This document shows, piece after piece, positions 1-8,373 of a DNA stretch of 10,430 bases. The stretch spans positions 1 through 10,430 of the forward strand of contig WQWK01000051.1 in the NCBI GenBank assembly GCA_009785395.1, given 5' to 3'. Each line of letters begins with the position of its first letter. The first letter of the stretch is position 1. The notes under the pieces were generated by a model. The model did not search any database. It had not been told where the DNA came from and worked only from the letters and a program-made list of their open reading frames with translations. Position numbers and translations under genes: made by a program. Origin of the DNA: Conexibacteraceae bacterium (GTDB lineage: Bacteria > Actinomycetota > Thermoleophilia > Solirubrobacterales > Solirubrobacteraceae).

Positions 1-341
1 CGAGCCCACAGCAGGCGCAGGTAGTCATAGATCTCGGTGACCGTCCCGACCGTCGATCGCGGGTTGCGCGAGGTCGTCTTCTGATCGATCGAGATCGCCG
101 GCGACAACCCCTCGATCGAGTCCACGTCGGGCTTGTCCATCTGGCCCAGGAACTGGCGCGCGTAAGCCGACAGCGACTCGACGTAACGGCGCTGTCCCTC
201 GGCATAGATCGTGTCGAACGCGAGCGAGGACTTGCCCGACCCGGAGAGCCCCGTGATGACCGTCAGCGAGTCCCGCGGGATCGCGACCGTGATGTCCTTG
301 AGGTTGTGCTCCCGGGCGCCCGAGACGATCAGCTGATCCAC
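1..341 (-). CDS. uvrA: UvrABC excinuclease subunit A, N-terminal part (partial)
   Basis: UvrA is the DNA-damage-sensing ABC ATPase of nucleotide excision repair; it loads UvrB onto lesions. The 113 codons present read from a GTG at 341 ([17 protein letters not shown]...). They show the first Walker A motif GLSGSGKS at residues 31-38, the family block [20 protein letters not shown] at 46-65, and the stretch around [19 protein letters not shown] at 91-109. The gene continues beyond the left edge, so zinc modules, signature motifs and the second ATPase domain are not visible. The GTG start gives the expected UvrA N-terminus. There is no Shine-Dalgarno sequence, but a TAAAAT hexamer lies 7 nt upstream, which suggests leaderless translation. 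An SOS box sits just upstream. It lies 34 bp downstream of the glutamate dehydrogenase gene on the same strand, with uvrB one gene further upstream. Identification is certain from the conserved motifs. Confidence 0.97.
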   Translation of the reverse strand, partial: MDQLIVSGAREHNLKDITVAIPRDSLTVITGLSGSGKSSLAFDTIYAEGQRRYVESLSAYARQFLGQMDKPDVDSIEGLSPAISIDQKTTSRNPRSTVGTVTEIYDYLRLLWA

Positions 342-348
342 GGCAGTG

Positions 349-354
349 ATTTTA
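349..354 (-). promoter_or_regulatory. Probable -10 box of uvrA (leaderless transcript)
   Basis: The minus strand reads TAAAAT here (5 of 6 to TATAAT), in otherwise GC-rich DNA. Only 7 nt separate it from the uvrA GTG, so transcription would begin at or next to the start codon. No convincing -35 hexamer is seen at 16-18 bp, which is common in actinobacterial promoters. The adjacent SOS box would occupy the polymerase site. The promoter call is an inference from position and composition. Confidence 0.6.
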
Positions 355-360
355 AAGGAT

Positions 361-374
361 CGAACAGACGTTCG
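361..374. promoter_or_regulatory. LexA/DinR-type SOS box upstream of uvrA
   Basis: The sequence CGAACAGACGTTCG matches the Bacillus/mycobacterial LexA consensus CGAACRNRYGTTCG at every position, with perfect CGAAC/GTTCG arms. It lies between the stop codon of the glutamate dehydrogenase gene (376-378) and the -10 box of uvrA (349-354). That places it in the -35/spacer region, where bound LexA would block initiation. uvrA is a classical SOS gene, so sequence and context agree. It was found by eye; no other full match was noticed in the window. Confidence 0.85.
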
Positions 375-375
375 C

Positions 376-3300
376 TCAGGCGGCTTCCTGCGGGGTGAGA
401 TTCTTCAGCTCCCGCAGGACCACCGGCAGGGTCGTCGCGTCGTATGTGTTCGACGCCTGGACATCGCGCAGAACTCCGTCGGCTCGCGCCACGGCGCCCT
501 CGTTCTCGGCCAGCCAGGCGTCGATTGTCGCCGCCGCGATCTGCGCGGCCTCCTCCGGATCGCTGGGAACCTTGGCGGCGCAGCGGTCCAGGATCTCCCG
601 CGTGAGATCGCGATGGAGCTCGTGCAGGTCGTCGCGCAGCGCCGACCGGGCGAGCGACTGCCAGCGATCCGCGCGAGGCAGGTCCAGCACCCGGTCGCGC
701 AACCAGCCGAGCTCGAGGCGATCGCTCATCCCGAAGTACACGCGCGTGACCAGCGCCTGGCTGCAGCCCGACGCGAGCGCGTCCTCGACGAGGTCGAAGG
801 CCGACAGCAGTGCGGGCATCGCGGCCGTGCGTCGCGCCAGCTCGGGCACGACGTCGGCCGCGAGCAGGTCCCGCAGGCGGGCGTCGTAGGTCTCGCGCTC
901 GCGAGCGGGAAGCACCTCGGGGATCGCGGCATAGAGCTGGCGCACTCCGGCCGCGAAGTGCTCAGCCGTGGCCGTCACGTCGATCTCCGAGCGGGTGTGC
1001 ATCCTCCCCAGCCAGCGCGTGGCGCGGTCCACCAGGACGCGGCCCTCGTTGAGCATGGCGCGCTCCGTCTCCGCGCTCACACGCCCACCCAGGTCCTCGA
1101 TCCCGTCCCAGAACTCGCGCATCGCGAACACCTCGCGCGCCACGGAGAAGGCCCGCGCCAGCTGTGCGGCGCCGAGTCCCGTCTCCTCCGCGAGCCGGAA
1201 GGCGAAGCTGATCCCGGCGCGGTCGACGATCTGATTGGCCACGATCGTGGCCACCAGTTCCCGGCGCACACGGTGCCCATGGATCTGCCGCGTGTACCGC
1301 TCGGCCCCGCCCGCCCCTTCCGGGGCGCGGTCGGCCGACGCGGCGCCGGTACCCAGCGGCACCGGGAAGTAACGCTCCAGATCACCCACCATGTACGGGT
1401 CGTCGGGCAGATCGGACTCGAGCAGCTCCGCACTCAGCGCGATCTTGCACTGGGCCATCAGCACGCACAGCTCGGGAGCCACGAGGCTGCGCCCCTCGGA
1501 GCGCCGCTGCGCGAGCGCCTCATCCGACGGCAGCACCTCGATGTCACGGTCGAGCCCGGCATTCACCCCGAGCCAACGGATCTGTCGCCCGTACACCTCG
1601 CGCATCTCAGCCGCCTTGGCCACTGCGATCGACAGTGCCTGCGTCTGCACGAAGCTGTCATAGAGCACCTCCTCGGCGACGGCGTCGGTCATCGACACCA
1701 GCACCGCGTCGCGGTCCTCGGAGCGAACCTCGCCGCCGGCGATCAGATCGTCCAGGAGAATCTTGATGTTCACCTCGTGATCCGAGCAGTTCACCCCCGC
1801 GACGTTGTCAACCGCGTCAGTGAAGATCATGCCGCCGTCCTGGCCGGGGCCGCCGCTGAGCGCGTACTCGATCCGGCCGCGCTGGGTCACACCGAGGTTG
1901 CCTCCCTCGGCCACTACCCGACAGCGCAATTGGGCGCCGTTGATCCGGACCGCATCGTTGGAACGGTCGCCGACGGCACTGTTGGTCTCGGTGGCGGCCT
2001 TCACGTATGTGCCGACACCGCCGTTGTACAGAAGGTCCACCGGGGCGCGCAGGATCGCGGAGATCAGCTCTGTGGGTGAGAGCCGGCGGGCCGAGGCCGG
2101 GACTCCGAGCGCCTCGGCCATCTGTGGCGATACCGGAATCGACTTGGCGGTGCGCGGCCAGACGCCGCCGCCCTCCGAGATCAGCCCGGTGTCATAGTCA
2201 GACCAACCGGACCGCGGCAACTCGAACAGCCGCCGGCGCTCGGCGAAACTGACCGCCGCATCGGGTTGAGGGTCCACAAAGATGTGCGCGTGGTTGAAGG
2301 CGGCCACCAGCCTGATGTGCTCCGAGCGAAGCATCCCGTTGCCGAAAACGTCGCCGGACATGTCACCGATTCCGACGACGGTGAAGTCGTCATGCTCACT
2401 GTCGATGCCCAGTTCGCGGAAATGACGCTTGACCGATTCCCAGGCTCCGCGCGCGGTGATCCCCATCGCCTTGTGGTCATACCCGTGCGAGCCGCCGGAG
2501 GCGAACGCGTCACCGAGCCAGAAGCCGTAACCGATCGCGATGTCGTTGGCGATGTCGGAGAACGTGGCGGTCCCCTTGTCCGCGGCCACGACGAGGTAGG
2601 GGTCATCGTCGTCGTAACGGACCACCCGGTGGGGTGCCACAACGCTGTCTCCGGCATAGTTGTCGGTGACGTCCAGGAGCCCGCGCAGGAAGGTCTTGTA
2701 GCACTCGATCCCCTCCGCCTGGAGCGCCTCGCGTCCCTCCGCCGGGGCCGGGGCCCGTTTGAGCACGAACCCGCCCTTGGATCCCACCGGCACGATCAGC
2801 GAGTTCTTGACCATCTGTGCCTTCATCAGCCCGAGCACCTCGGTGCGGAAGTCCTCGCGGCGATCCGACCAGCGCAGCCCGCCGCGGGCGACCCGGCCGC
2901 CGCGCAGGTGAATCCCCTCCACGCGCGGCGAGCAGACGAAGATCTCGTAACGGGGCCGGGGAAGCGGGAGCAGGTCGAGGCTCGCGGCGTCGAGCTTGAA
3001 CGACAGGTACTCGGGGGCCGGCTCGCGGAAGTAATTGGTGCGCAGCATCGCCTCGGTCACCGCCAGGACACTCGACAGGATCCGGTCGGCGTCGAGGCTG
3101 TCGACGCCGTCGATCGCGGTGCCGATCTCGGAGCGCAGAGCGTCGGTCACGGGGAACCCCTGCGCGTCGGGATCAAAGTCGGGATCGAAGCGCGCCTCAA
3201 ACAGCCTCACGAGCTTGGCTGACACCTCCGGGTTGCGGACGAGCGTCGCGACCATGTAGGCGTTCGAGAACGGGATCGCCGCCTGTCTCAGGTAGGCCAC

Positions 3301-5163
3301 GATCGCGCGCAGCACCGAGATCTGGCGCCCGGTCAGACCGGCGCGCATGACCAGCGTATTGAGGGCGTCATCCTCGAGCGCGCCGGACCACACGTCGAGG
3401 AAGGTTGCGGCGAACTCATCGCCGGCCCGCTCGAGGTCGGCCGGGTGGCAGCGCAGGCCGATGTCATAGATCCAGACCGGATTCCCGCCGGCCGGGTGGA
3501 TCTCGTAGAAGCGCTCGTCACCGACCTGGGTGCCCATGTGCTCGAACGTCGGCACCAGGTCCGAGAGCGCCGCGGGAGTCAGGCTGAGCAGCCTGCAGCG
3601 CACCGGGTTTCTGGCGTTCTCGGCGTCGCGGTAGACGTGCAGGATCGCTCCGCCCTGCGCTTGCAACTGTCCGATCCGCTCGATGTCGTCCAGCGCCGAA
3701 GCCGGGTCGACGTCCGGCCAGTAGCCGGGCGGGAACGCGGCCGCGTATTCCGCGTACAGGGCCGTGCCGCGTTCCTCACCCTCCTCGGCGATCAGTGCGG
3801 TCCGCAGCGCCTCGCCCCACGGGCGGGTCTCGGCGGCGATCTCCCGCTCGACCGTCGGCAGATCGGCTTCGCGCACGCCGTCGGGGCAGTACATCTGCAG
3901 GTCGAGCCGCGCAACCGGCGAGTCGTCGAGCACCAGATTCCAGTCGACCTCGTCCCCGCCGAACGCGCGCGAAAGGATCTCGCTGGCGTGCCGCGCGTTG
4001 CTCGTGGTGAAGCGGTCGCGCGGCAGGCACAGCACACAGGTGAGGAACCGGTCGAGCGGATCCCGAGCGGTGAACAGGCGCACCTGCGGGCGCTCGCCCA
4101 CTCCGAGCAAACCCACCGCCATCGTGAACAGCTCCTCGTAATCCGCCTGAATCAGGAGCTCGCGCGGGAGTGATGCCAGGATCTCGGTGAGCCTGCGCCA
4201 ATCATGGCTGTCGTCATGGAAGGCGGTCTCCGCCATGATCCGGGCGACCTTCTCCCGCACGACCGGGATCTGGTCCGGCGGCGTGCGTCGCGCGGCTGCC
4301 GTGTAGAGGCCGATGAAGCGCCGCTCCCCCGTGACGCTGCCGTCGGCAGCGAATCTCTTGACACCCACGTAATCCATGCGCGCCGGGCGGTGCACTCGCG
4401 CTCGCCCCCGCGCCTTGGTCAGCACCAGCGGATCCGGCCCGCGGGCGAGCGCCAGCGCCCGGTCACTCAGCTCCGCCGCCCGCGCAGGCCCGCTCAGGAT
4501 GCCGAGGCCGGTCCCTTCAACAGCCTCCAGCGTGCGCCCCTCGAGCACGTACTCGCGGTAGCCGAGGAACGTGAAGTTGTCCGCAGCCAGCCAGGCGAGA
4601 AAGTCGTATGACTCCGCCAGCTCGCGTGCGTGCGCCGTCATCGGCTCGCGGTCGCGCACGACCCTGTGCACCGCTTCCAGCACGCCCCGCAGGCCCGCGT
4701 CCAGCGCCTCGAGGCGGGCGGGATCGCGCTCGCGCCTCACTTCGACATGGATCACCGACTCTGCGTCATGCCGGCGGCCCTGCACCAGCGGATGGATCAC
4801 CAGCTCGATCTCGAAGCCCTGCCGGATGATCTCCATCGAGACCGAATCGACCAGGAACGGCATGTCGTCGGTGATGATCTCCGCCACGGTGTACGGCGAG
4901 CTCCAGCCGTCCCGCTCGGGCTCGGGGTTGTAGACCTCGACGCTGACCTCTCCGGGCTCTCGCCGCGAGGCGCTCTCCCACTGGTGCAGCGCCGCCCCCG
5001 CCAGGTTCTCGGGCGTGCGATCGAGCAGGTCATGGGCCGGGACCCACCTGTAGTACTCGGCGAGGAACTCGCCGAAGGCGGAATCGACCGCCCCGCCCAG
5101 GCGCGCCGAGCACGCCGCCCGCACAGCATCCACCACCGCGCCATCAACGGCTTCGACGGTCAC
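376..5163 (-). CDS. gdh: NAD-specific glutamate dehydrogenase, large 180-kDa type
   Basis: This enzyme oxidatively deaminates L-glutamate to 2-oxoglutarate and ammonium with NAD+, feeding glutamate carbon into the TCA cycle. The 1,595 residues are the full length expected of the GDH-180 class. The N-terminal regulatory half has ACT-like segments (for example [20 protein letters not shown] near 92-111). The catalytic domain has [13 protein letters not shown] from residue 760 and [14 protein letters not shown] at 785-798, where Lys786 and Lys796 match the substrate and catalytic lysines of hexameric GDHs. It also has [10 protein letters not shown] at 861-870, [12 protein letters not shown] at 933-944 and VAEGGNLG at 1084-1091 in the nucleotide-binding part. 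A long helical C-terminal domain follows. The GTG start overlaps the uvrB stop by one base; GGAGGG lies 12 nt upstream inside uvrB, so translation is probably coupled. Actinobacterial homologues are inhibited by FHA proteins such as GarA; nothing here shows that directly. Its place between uvrB and uvrA is unusual. Confidence 0.96.
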   Translation of the reverse strand: MTVEAVDGAVVDAVRAACSARLGGAVDSAFGEFLAEYYRWVPAHDLLDRTPENLAGAALHQWESASRREPGEVSVEVYNPEPERDGWSSPYTVAEIITDDMPFLVDSVSMEIIRQGFEIELVIHPLVQGRRHDAESVIHVEVRRERDPARLEALDAGLRGVLEAVHRVVRDREPMTAHARELAESYDFLAWLAADNFTFLGYREYVLEGRTLEAVEGTGLGILSGPARAAELSDRALALARGPDPLVLTKARGRARVHRPARMDYVGVKRFAADGSVTGERRFIGLYTAAARRTPPDQIPVVREKVARIMAETAFHDDSHDWRRLTEILASLPRELLIQADYEELFTMAVGLLGVGERPQVRLFTARDPLDRFLTCVLCLPRDRFTTSNARHASEILSRAFGGDEVDWNLVLDDSPVARLDLQMYCPDGVREADLPTVEREIAAETRPWGEALRTALIAEEGEERGTALYAEYAAAFPPGYWPDVDPASALDDIERIGQLQAQGGAILHVYRDAENARNPVRCRLLSLTPAALSDLVPTFEHMGTQVGDERFYEIHPAGGNPVWIYDIGLRCHPADLERAGDEFAATFLDVWSGALEDDALNTLVMRAGLTGRQISVLRAIVAYLRQAAIPFSNAYMVATLVRNPEVSAKLVRLFEARFDPDFDPDAQGFPVTDALRSEIGTAIDGVDSLDADRILSSVLAVTEAMLRTNYFREPAPEYLSFKLDAASLDLLPLPRPRYEIFVCSPRVEGIHLRGGRVARGGLRWSDRREDFRTEVLGLMKAQMVKNSLIVPVGSKGGFVLKRAPAPAEGREALQAEGIECYKTFLRGLLDVTDNYAGDSVVAPHRVVRYDDDDPYLVVAADKGTATFSDIANDIAIGYGFWLGDAFASGGSHGYDHKAMGITARGAWESVKRHFRELGIDSEHDDFTVVGIGDMSGDVFGNGMLRSEHIRLVAAFNHAHIFVDPQPDAAVSFAERRRLFELPRSGWSDYDTGLISEGGGVWPRTAKSIPVSPQMAEALGVPASARRLSPTELISAILRAPVDLLYNGGVGTYVKAATETNSAVGDRSNDAVRINGAQLRCRVVAEGGNLGVTQRGRIEYALSGGPGQDGGMIFTDAVDNVAGVNCSDHEVNIKILLDDLIAGGEVRSEDRDAVLVSMTDAVAEEVLYDSFVQTQALSIAVAKAAEMREVYGRQIRWLGVNAGLDRDIEVLPSDEALAQRRSEGRSLVAPELCVLMAQCKIALSAELLESDLPDDPYMVGDLERYFPVPLGTGAASADRAPEGAGGAERYTRQIHGHRVRRELVATIVANQIVDRAGISFAFRLAEETGLGAAQLARAFSVAREVFAMREFWDGIEDLGGRVSAETERAMLNEGRVLVDRATRWLGRMHTRSEIDVTATAEHFAAGVRQLYAAIPEVLPARERETYDARLRDLLAADVVPELARRTAAMPALLSAFDLVEDALASGCSQALVTRVYFGMSDRLELGWLRDRVLDLPRADRWQSLARSALRDDLHELHRDLTREILDRCAAKVPSDPEEAAQIAAATIDAWLAENEGAVARADGVLRDVQASNTYDATTLPVVLRELKNLTPQEAA

Positions 5164-7178
5164 TACGCCACGCGTCCCTCCGCGACCGCCACGTCGAGCT
5201 CGCGCTTGAAGTCGCGGATCTCGTCGCGCAGCTTGGCGGCGTACTCGAAGCGCAGATCCTCGGCGGCGGCGAGCATCTCCTCCTCGAGCTCGACGATCCG
5301 CCGCTCGATCTCCGCCGGCGGCAGCGTGCCCGCGGCCTCGCGCTGGCGCCGGCGGCGCGACTTCGGCACCTTCCCCTCGGCCTGCAGGAACTCGGCGATG
5401 TCGGAGATGCCCTTCGTGATCGTCTCCGGCGTGATCCCATGCTCGAGGTTGTACGCGAGCTGGATCTCGCGGCGGCGGTCGGTCTCGTCGATCGCGGCGC
5501 GCATCGCCGCGCTCTCCTTGTCCGCGTACATCAGCACCACGCCGCCGACGTTGCGGGCCGCCCGCCCGATCGTCTGGATCAGTGACGTGGCGCCGCGCAG
5601 GAAGCCCTCCTTGTCGGCGTCGAGGATCGCGACCAGCGACACCTCGGGCAGGTCGAGCCCCTCGCGCAGCAGGTTGACCCCGACGAGCACGTCGAACTCA
5701 CCCAGCCGCAGCTCGCGGATGATCTGGATGCGCTCGAGCGTGTCGACCTCGGAGTGCAGATACCGGACCTTGAAGCCCATCTCGAGCAGATAGTCGGTCA
5801 GGTCCTCCGACATCTTCTTGGTGAGCGTCGTGACCAGCACGCGCTCGTCGCGATCGACCCGCGTCCTGATCTCGTTCATCAGGTCGTCGATCTGGTTCCT
5901 GGTCTCGCGCACCTCGATCTCCGGGTCAACGATCCCGGTCGGCCGCACGATCTGCTCGACCACCCGCGGCGAGTGCGTGCGCTCGTACTCGCCGGGGGTG
6001 GCCGACACGAACACGAGTTGCGGCGTGATGCTGAGGAACTCCTGGAAGGTCTGGGGGCGGTTGTCCAGCGCCGACGGCAGCCGGAACCCGTAATCGACGA
6101 GCGTCTGCTTCCTGCTGCGGTCGCCCTCGTACATGCCGCCGATCTGCGGCACCGTCTGGTGCGACTCGTCGATGAAGCACACGAAGTCATCCGGGAAGTA
6201 GTCGAGCAGGCAGTACGGACGCTCGCCCGCCTTGCGCCCGTCGAGGATGCGGCTGTAGTTCTCGATGCCGCTGCAGAAGCCCATCTCCCGCAGCATCTCC
6301 ATGTCGTACTGGGTGCGCTGCCGCAGCCGGTGGGACTCGAGCAGCTTGCCCTGAGCGTCGAGCTCGGCGCAGCGTTCCTCGAGCTCGGCGCCGATCGCCG
6401 CGACGGCCTCCTCCACATACCCCTCGCGGACGTTGTAATGCGAGGCCGGCCAGATCGCAACGTGCTCGAGGTCGTCCTCGATCAGCTCGCCGGTGACCGG
6501 GTCGAAGTGCTGCAGGTGCTCGACCTCGTCGCCGAACATGCTGATCCGGTAGGCCGTCTCGGCGTAGGCCGGCCAGATCTCAAGCGTCTCCCCGCGCACG
6601 CGGAAGGTGCCGCGCGCGAGCGCCGTGTCGTTGCGGTTGTACTGGATCGTGACGAGCTTGCGCAAGAGGCCGTCGCGGTCGATCATCGAGCCCTTCACGA
6701 GCGTCTGCAGGTTCTCGTCGTAGACCTCGGGCGAACCGAGTCCGTAGATCGATGACACCGAGGCGACGATCAGCACGTCCCGCCGTGCGAACAGCGCCGC
6801 GGTCGCCGCGTGCCTGAGCCGGTCGATCTCGTTGTTGATCGCCGAGTCCTTCTCGATGTAGAGGTCCTTCGACGGCACGTAGGCCTCGGGCTGGTAGTAG
6901 TCGTAGTACGAGACGAAGTACTCGACCGCGTTGCGCGGGAAGAACGTGCGGAACTCGTTGCACAGCTGCGCCGCCAGCGTCTTGTTGTGCGCGATCACCA
7001 GCGCCGGGCGGTTGACCTCGGCGATCGTCGCCGCCATCGTCATCGTCTTGCCGGTGCCGGTCGCGCCCAAAAGCGTCATCGCCCGGTCGCCCTGCTCGAT
7101 CCCCTCCGCGAGCGCGGCGATCGCCGCCGGCTGGTCGGCCGTCGGACTGAACGTGGCATCTAGCTCGAATCCGGGCAC
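5163..7178 (-). CDS. uvrB: UvrABC excinuclease subunit B
   Basis: UvrB is the DEAD-like helicase of nucleotide excision repair. It verifies the lesion handed over by UvrA, then recruits UvrC for dual incision. The 671 residues are the normal family length. Visible are Walker A GATGTGKT at 38-45, the damage-probing beta-hairpin [10 protein letters not shown] at 91-100, the Walker B-like DESH at 337-340 followed by [10 protein letters not shown], the SATPGEYE motif, and [12 protein letters not shown] (helicase motif VI) at 532-543. A C-terminal UVR coiled-coil for UvrC contact lies near 625-660 ([20 protein letters not shown]). The start is taken as the GTG at 7178, which gives the standard N-terminus; AGGA sequences lie 4 and 10 nt upstream as weak ribosome-binding candidates. 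The stop TAG shares its G with the GTG of the downstream dehydrogenase gene. No canonical SOS box is seen upstream, unlike uvrA. Confidence 0.98.
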   Translation of the reverse strand: MPGFELDATFSPTADQPAAIAALAEGIEQGDRAMTLLGATGTGKTMTMAATIAEVNRPALVIAHNKTLAAQLCNEFRTFFPRNAVEYFVSYYDYYQPEAYVPSKDLYIEKDSAINNEIDRLRHAATAALFARRDVLIVASVSSIYGLGSPEVYDENLQTLVKGSMIDRDGLLRKLVTIQYNRNDTALARGTFRVRGETLEIWPAYAETAYRISMFGDEVEHLQHFDPVTGELIEDDLEHVAIWPASHYNVREGYVEEAVAAIGAELEERCAELDAQGKLLESHRLRQRTQYDMEMLREMGFCSGIENYSRILDGRKAGERPYCLLDYFPDDFVCFIDESHQTVPQIGGMYEGDRSRKQTLVDYGFRLPSALDNRPQTFQEFLSITPQLVFVSATPGEYERTHSPRVVEQIVRPTGIVDPEIEVRETRNQIDDLMNEIRTRVDRDERVLVTTLTKKMSEDLTDYLLEMGFKVRYLHSEVDTLERIQIIRELRLGEFDVLVGVNLLREGLDLPEVSLVAILDADKEGFLRGATSLIQTIGRAARNVGGVVLMYADKESAAMRAAIDETDRRREIQLAYNLEHGITPETITKGISDIAEFLQAEGKVPKSRRRRQREAAGTLPPAEIERRIVELEEEMLAAAEDLRFEYAAKLRDEIRDFKRELDVAVAEGRVA
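5176..5181 (-). promoter_or_regulatory. Ribosome binding site of gdh inside uvrB
   Basis: The minus strand reads GGAGGG, 12 nt before the gdh GTG and within the last codons of uvrB. The spacing is slightly long. Together with the TAGTG stop-start overlap it supports translation of gdh by ribosomes ending uvrB. Confidence 0.5.
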
Positions 7179-7187
7179 TGCATCCTG

Positions 7188-7193
7188 ATCCTA
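7188..7193 (-). promoter_or_regulatory. Possible -10 box of uvrB
   Basis: The minus strand reads TAGGAT (4 of 6 to TATAAT), 9 nt before the uvrB GTG. No good -35 box is found at the usual distance. It lies in the only non-coding stretch between uvrB and the terminator hairpin of the preceding gene, so a promoter must be near here if uvrB is transcribed independently. Position supports it more than sequence does. Confidence 0.35.
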
Positions 7194-7202
7194 CCGATGG
7201 TC

Positions 7203-7219
7203 CGGTCAGCTTCTGACCG
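7203..7219. repeat. Inverted repeat in the uvrB upstream region, possible operator
   Basis: CGGTCAG and CTGACCG form a perfect 7-bp inverted repeat around a 3-nt centre (CTT). It is 9 bp upstream of the possible -10 box of uvrB, roughly where a -35 element would be, and 7 bp from the terminator hairpin of the neighbouring gene. It could be a regulator-binding dyad or a second small hairpin in the same transcript end. It does not resemble the SOS box near uvrA. Confidence 0.45.
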
Positions 7220-7226
7220 CATTTCT

Positions 7227-7260
7227 CGGTGGGGGTGGCCAAGCGGGGCCACCCCCACCG
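7227..7260 (-). terminator. Strong hairpin terminator after the quinone oxidoreductase-like gene
   Basis: CGGTGGGGGTGGCC at 7227-7240 pairs perfectly with GGCCACCCCCACCG at 7247-7260, giving a 14-bp GC-rich stem with a 6-nt loop. It starts 10 nt past the stop codon of the minus-strand gene at 7271-8242. No U-tract follows on the minus strand (it continues AGAAATGCGG), so this is a U-less hairpin of the kind often seen in actinobacteria. It insulates uvrB from read-through. Confidence 0.75.
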
Positions 7261-7270
7261 CTGTCGCGTC

Positions 7271-8242
7271 TTACGCCGGCAACAGCACCTGCTTCACGCC
7301 GGAGGTCCCCTCCAGCACGGCCTGGTAGGCCTCGGCTGCCTGTGCCAGCGGCCAGGTCTTGTACGCCGGCGGGGTCAGCACGCCCTTATCGAACAGCACT
7401 CCGAGCTGGTCGAAGGTGCTCGCGATCTCGGTCCCCTCGAGGAACAGGCTCGCGAGCGCGCTGATCTGGATCTCCCGCGCGTAGAGGTCGGCGACGTCGA
7501 TCTCCACCTGCTGCTCCTTTGAGATCAGCCCGACCAGGCGGCCGCGGAAGCGCAGGCTCTTGATCGCCGGCTGCAGCAGCGACCCGCCGAACGTGTCCAG
7601 GACCAGGTCAGCCCCGCGCCCGCCGGTGATCTCCTGCACCGCTGCGGCCAGGTCGGTCGTGCTGGTGTCGATGAAGTGCTCGGCATCGCCCGGGTCACGC
7701 CGGCCGCCGACGATCGGCGTTGCGCCGCGCCAGCGCGCGATCTGCGCCGCGGCCCTGCCGACCGAGCCGGTTCCGGCCGTGATCAGAACGGTCTCGCCGG
7801 GCTTCAGCTGGCCCATCTCGATCAGTGTGTGCCAGGCGGAGGAGTATGCGACACCGATGGCGCCGGCCTCGACCATGCTCAGGCTCTCGGGCTTGGTCGA
7901 GAGCCACGTCTCGGGCAGGGCGATGTAGTTCGCGTGCGTACCCGCCCAGCTCATGCCCAGCCGCAGCGCGCTCCCGTAGACCTCCCGGCCCTGGTGCGGA
8001 CCCTCGGAGACGACGACCCCGGCGTAGTCAAGCCCGGAGATGACCGGCAGCGGCGTGCCGATGTAGCCGAGCGCGTTCACTGCGTCGAACGGGCTCACCC
8101 CGGCCGCGCGCACCTCGATCAGGACCTCACCGGGTCCGGCCTGCGGCACCGCCTCGGTCCGCAGCGCCAGCGACTCGGCGGGCAGCCCGCTCGACTGGAT
8201 GACGATTGCGTCCATCTGCTTCTGCTCGGTGATGGTTGACAT
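7271..8242 (-). CDS. MDR-superfamily NADPH:quinone oxidoreductase-like protein
   Basis: This is a 323-residue medium-chain dehydrogenase/reductase of the zinc-free quinone oxidoreductase type, expected to use NAD(P)H to reduce quinones or other small electrophiles in the cytosol. The N-terminal GroES-like domain includes GEVLIEVRAAGVSPFDAVNA, with none of the cysteines that bind zinc in alcohol dehydrogenases. The cofactor-binding fold has TAGTGSVGRAAAQIA from residue 155, where AAGGVG is usual. The C-terminus (LAQAAEAYQAVLEGTSGVKQ) is typical of the family. The ATG at 8242 has a strong Shine-Dalgarno sequence (GAGGAGGA, 9 nt upstream). A second in-frame ATG nine codons later gives a more family-like N-terminus but has a poor ribosome site. 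It is divergent from a MerR regulator that probably controls it, and ends at a strong hairpin. The substrate cannot be told from sequence. Confidence 0.9.
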   Translation of the reverse strand: MSTITEQKQMDAIVIQSSGLPAESLALRTEAVPQAGPGEVLIEVRAAGVSPFDAVNALGYIGTPLPVISGLDYAGVVVSEGPHQGREVYGSALRLGMSWAGTHANYIALPETWLSTKPESLSMVEAGAIGVAYSSAWHTLIEMGQLKPGETVLITAGTGSVGRAAAQIARWRGATPIVGGRRDPGDAEHFIDTSTTDLAAAVQEITGGRGADLVLDTFGGSLLQPAIKSLRFRGRLVGLISKEQQVEIDVADLYAREIQISALASLFLEGTEIASTFDQLGVLFDKGVLTPPAYKTWPLAQAAEAYQAVLEGTSGVKQVLLPA

Positions 8243-8250
8243 GGTGATGA

Positions 8251-8258
8251 TCCTCCTC
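8251..8258 (-). promoter_or_regulatory. Shine-Dalgarno sequence of the quinone oxidoreductase-like gene
   Basis: The minus strand reads GAGGAGGA, 8 nt before the ATG. It is the clearest ribosome binding site in the window and fixes the upstream of two possible ATG starts. Confidence 0.8.
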
Positions 8259-8290
8259 TGTTTTCCGCCGGCTGATTCCGGCTTGAGAGA

Positions 8291-8321
8291 AGGATCTGGC
8301 GTGCCCCGGTGGGAGGGTCAA
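8291..8321 (-). promoter_or_regulatory. MerR-type promoter of the quinone oxidoreductase-like gene
   Basis: On the minus strand, TTGACC (8316-8321) is followed after exactly 19 bp by GATCCT (8291-8296, 3 of 6 to the -10 consensus). The over-long spacer is the hallmark of promoters that MerR proteins untwist. The -35 and adjoining bases (TTGACCCTCCCAC, 8309-8321) repeat 11 of 13 bases of the regulator's own promoter. The predicted start near 8284 leaves a leader of about 40 nt containing the Shine-Dalgarno sequence. Confidence 0.6.
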
Positions 8322-8336
8322 GCCCCAATTTCGCAT

Positions 8337-8367
8337 TTGACTCTCCTACAGTGGGAGGCCTGAAAAT
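8337..8367 (+). promoter_or_regulatory. MerR-type autoregulatory promoter and operator
   Basis: TTGACT (8337-8342) and GAAAAT (8362-8367) are separated by 19 bp. The spacer holds an imperfect dyad, CTCCTAC at 8343-8349 against GTGGGAG at 8351-8357, centred on 8350 with one T/G mismatch. Long spacer plus internal dyad is the classic MerR operator design. The -10 ends 6 nt before the ATG at 8374, so the transcript is probably leaderless; the GGGAGG at 8353-8358 is 15 nt away, too far to act as a ribosome site. Confidence 0.7.
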
Positions 8368-8373
8368 ACGGCC

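Noticed and set aside
346..2079. 577-residue open frame on the plus strand, antisense to gdh
   Set aside because: Full-length conserved gdh motifs lie on the opposite strand; the antisense reading is rich in Arg, His and Ala low-complexity and shows no domain. Such shadows are expected in GC-rich coding DNA.
2266..3222. 318-residue plus-strand open frame antisense to the catalytic domain of gdh
   Set aside because: No recognisable motif, no ribosome site, and it lies opposite the most conserved part of the dehydrogenase.
4630..5793. 387-residue plus-strand open frame crossing the uvrB-gdh junction
   Set aside because: Its second half is serine/arginine low-complexity from antisense codons; both underlying minus-strand genes are certain.
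5754..6755. 333-residue plus-strand open frame antisense to uvrB
   Set aside because: It mirrors conserved UvrB sequence and has no domain features of its own.
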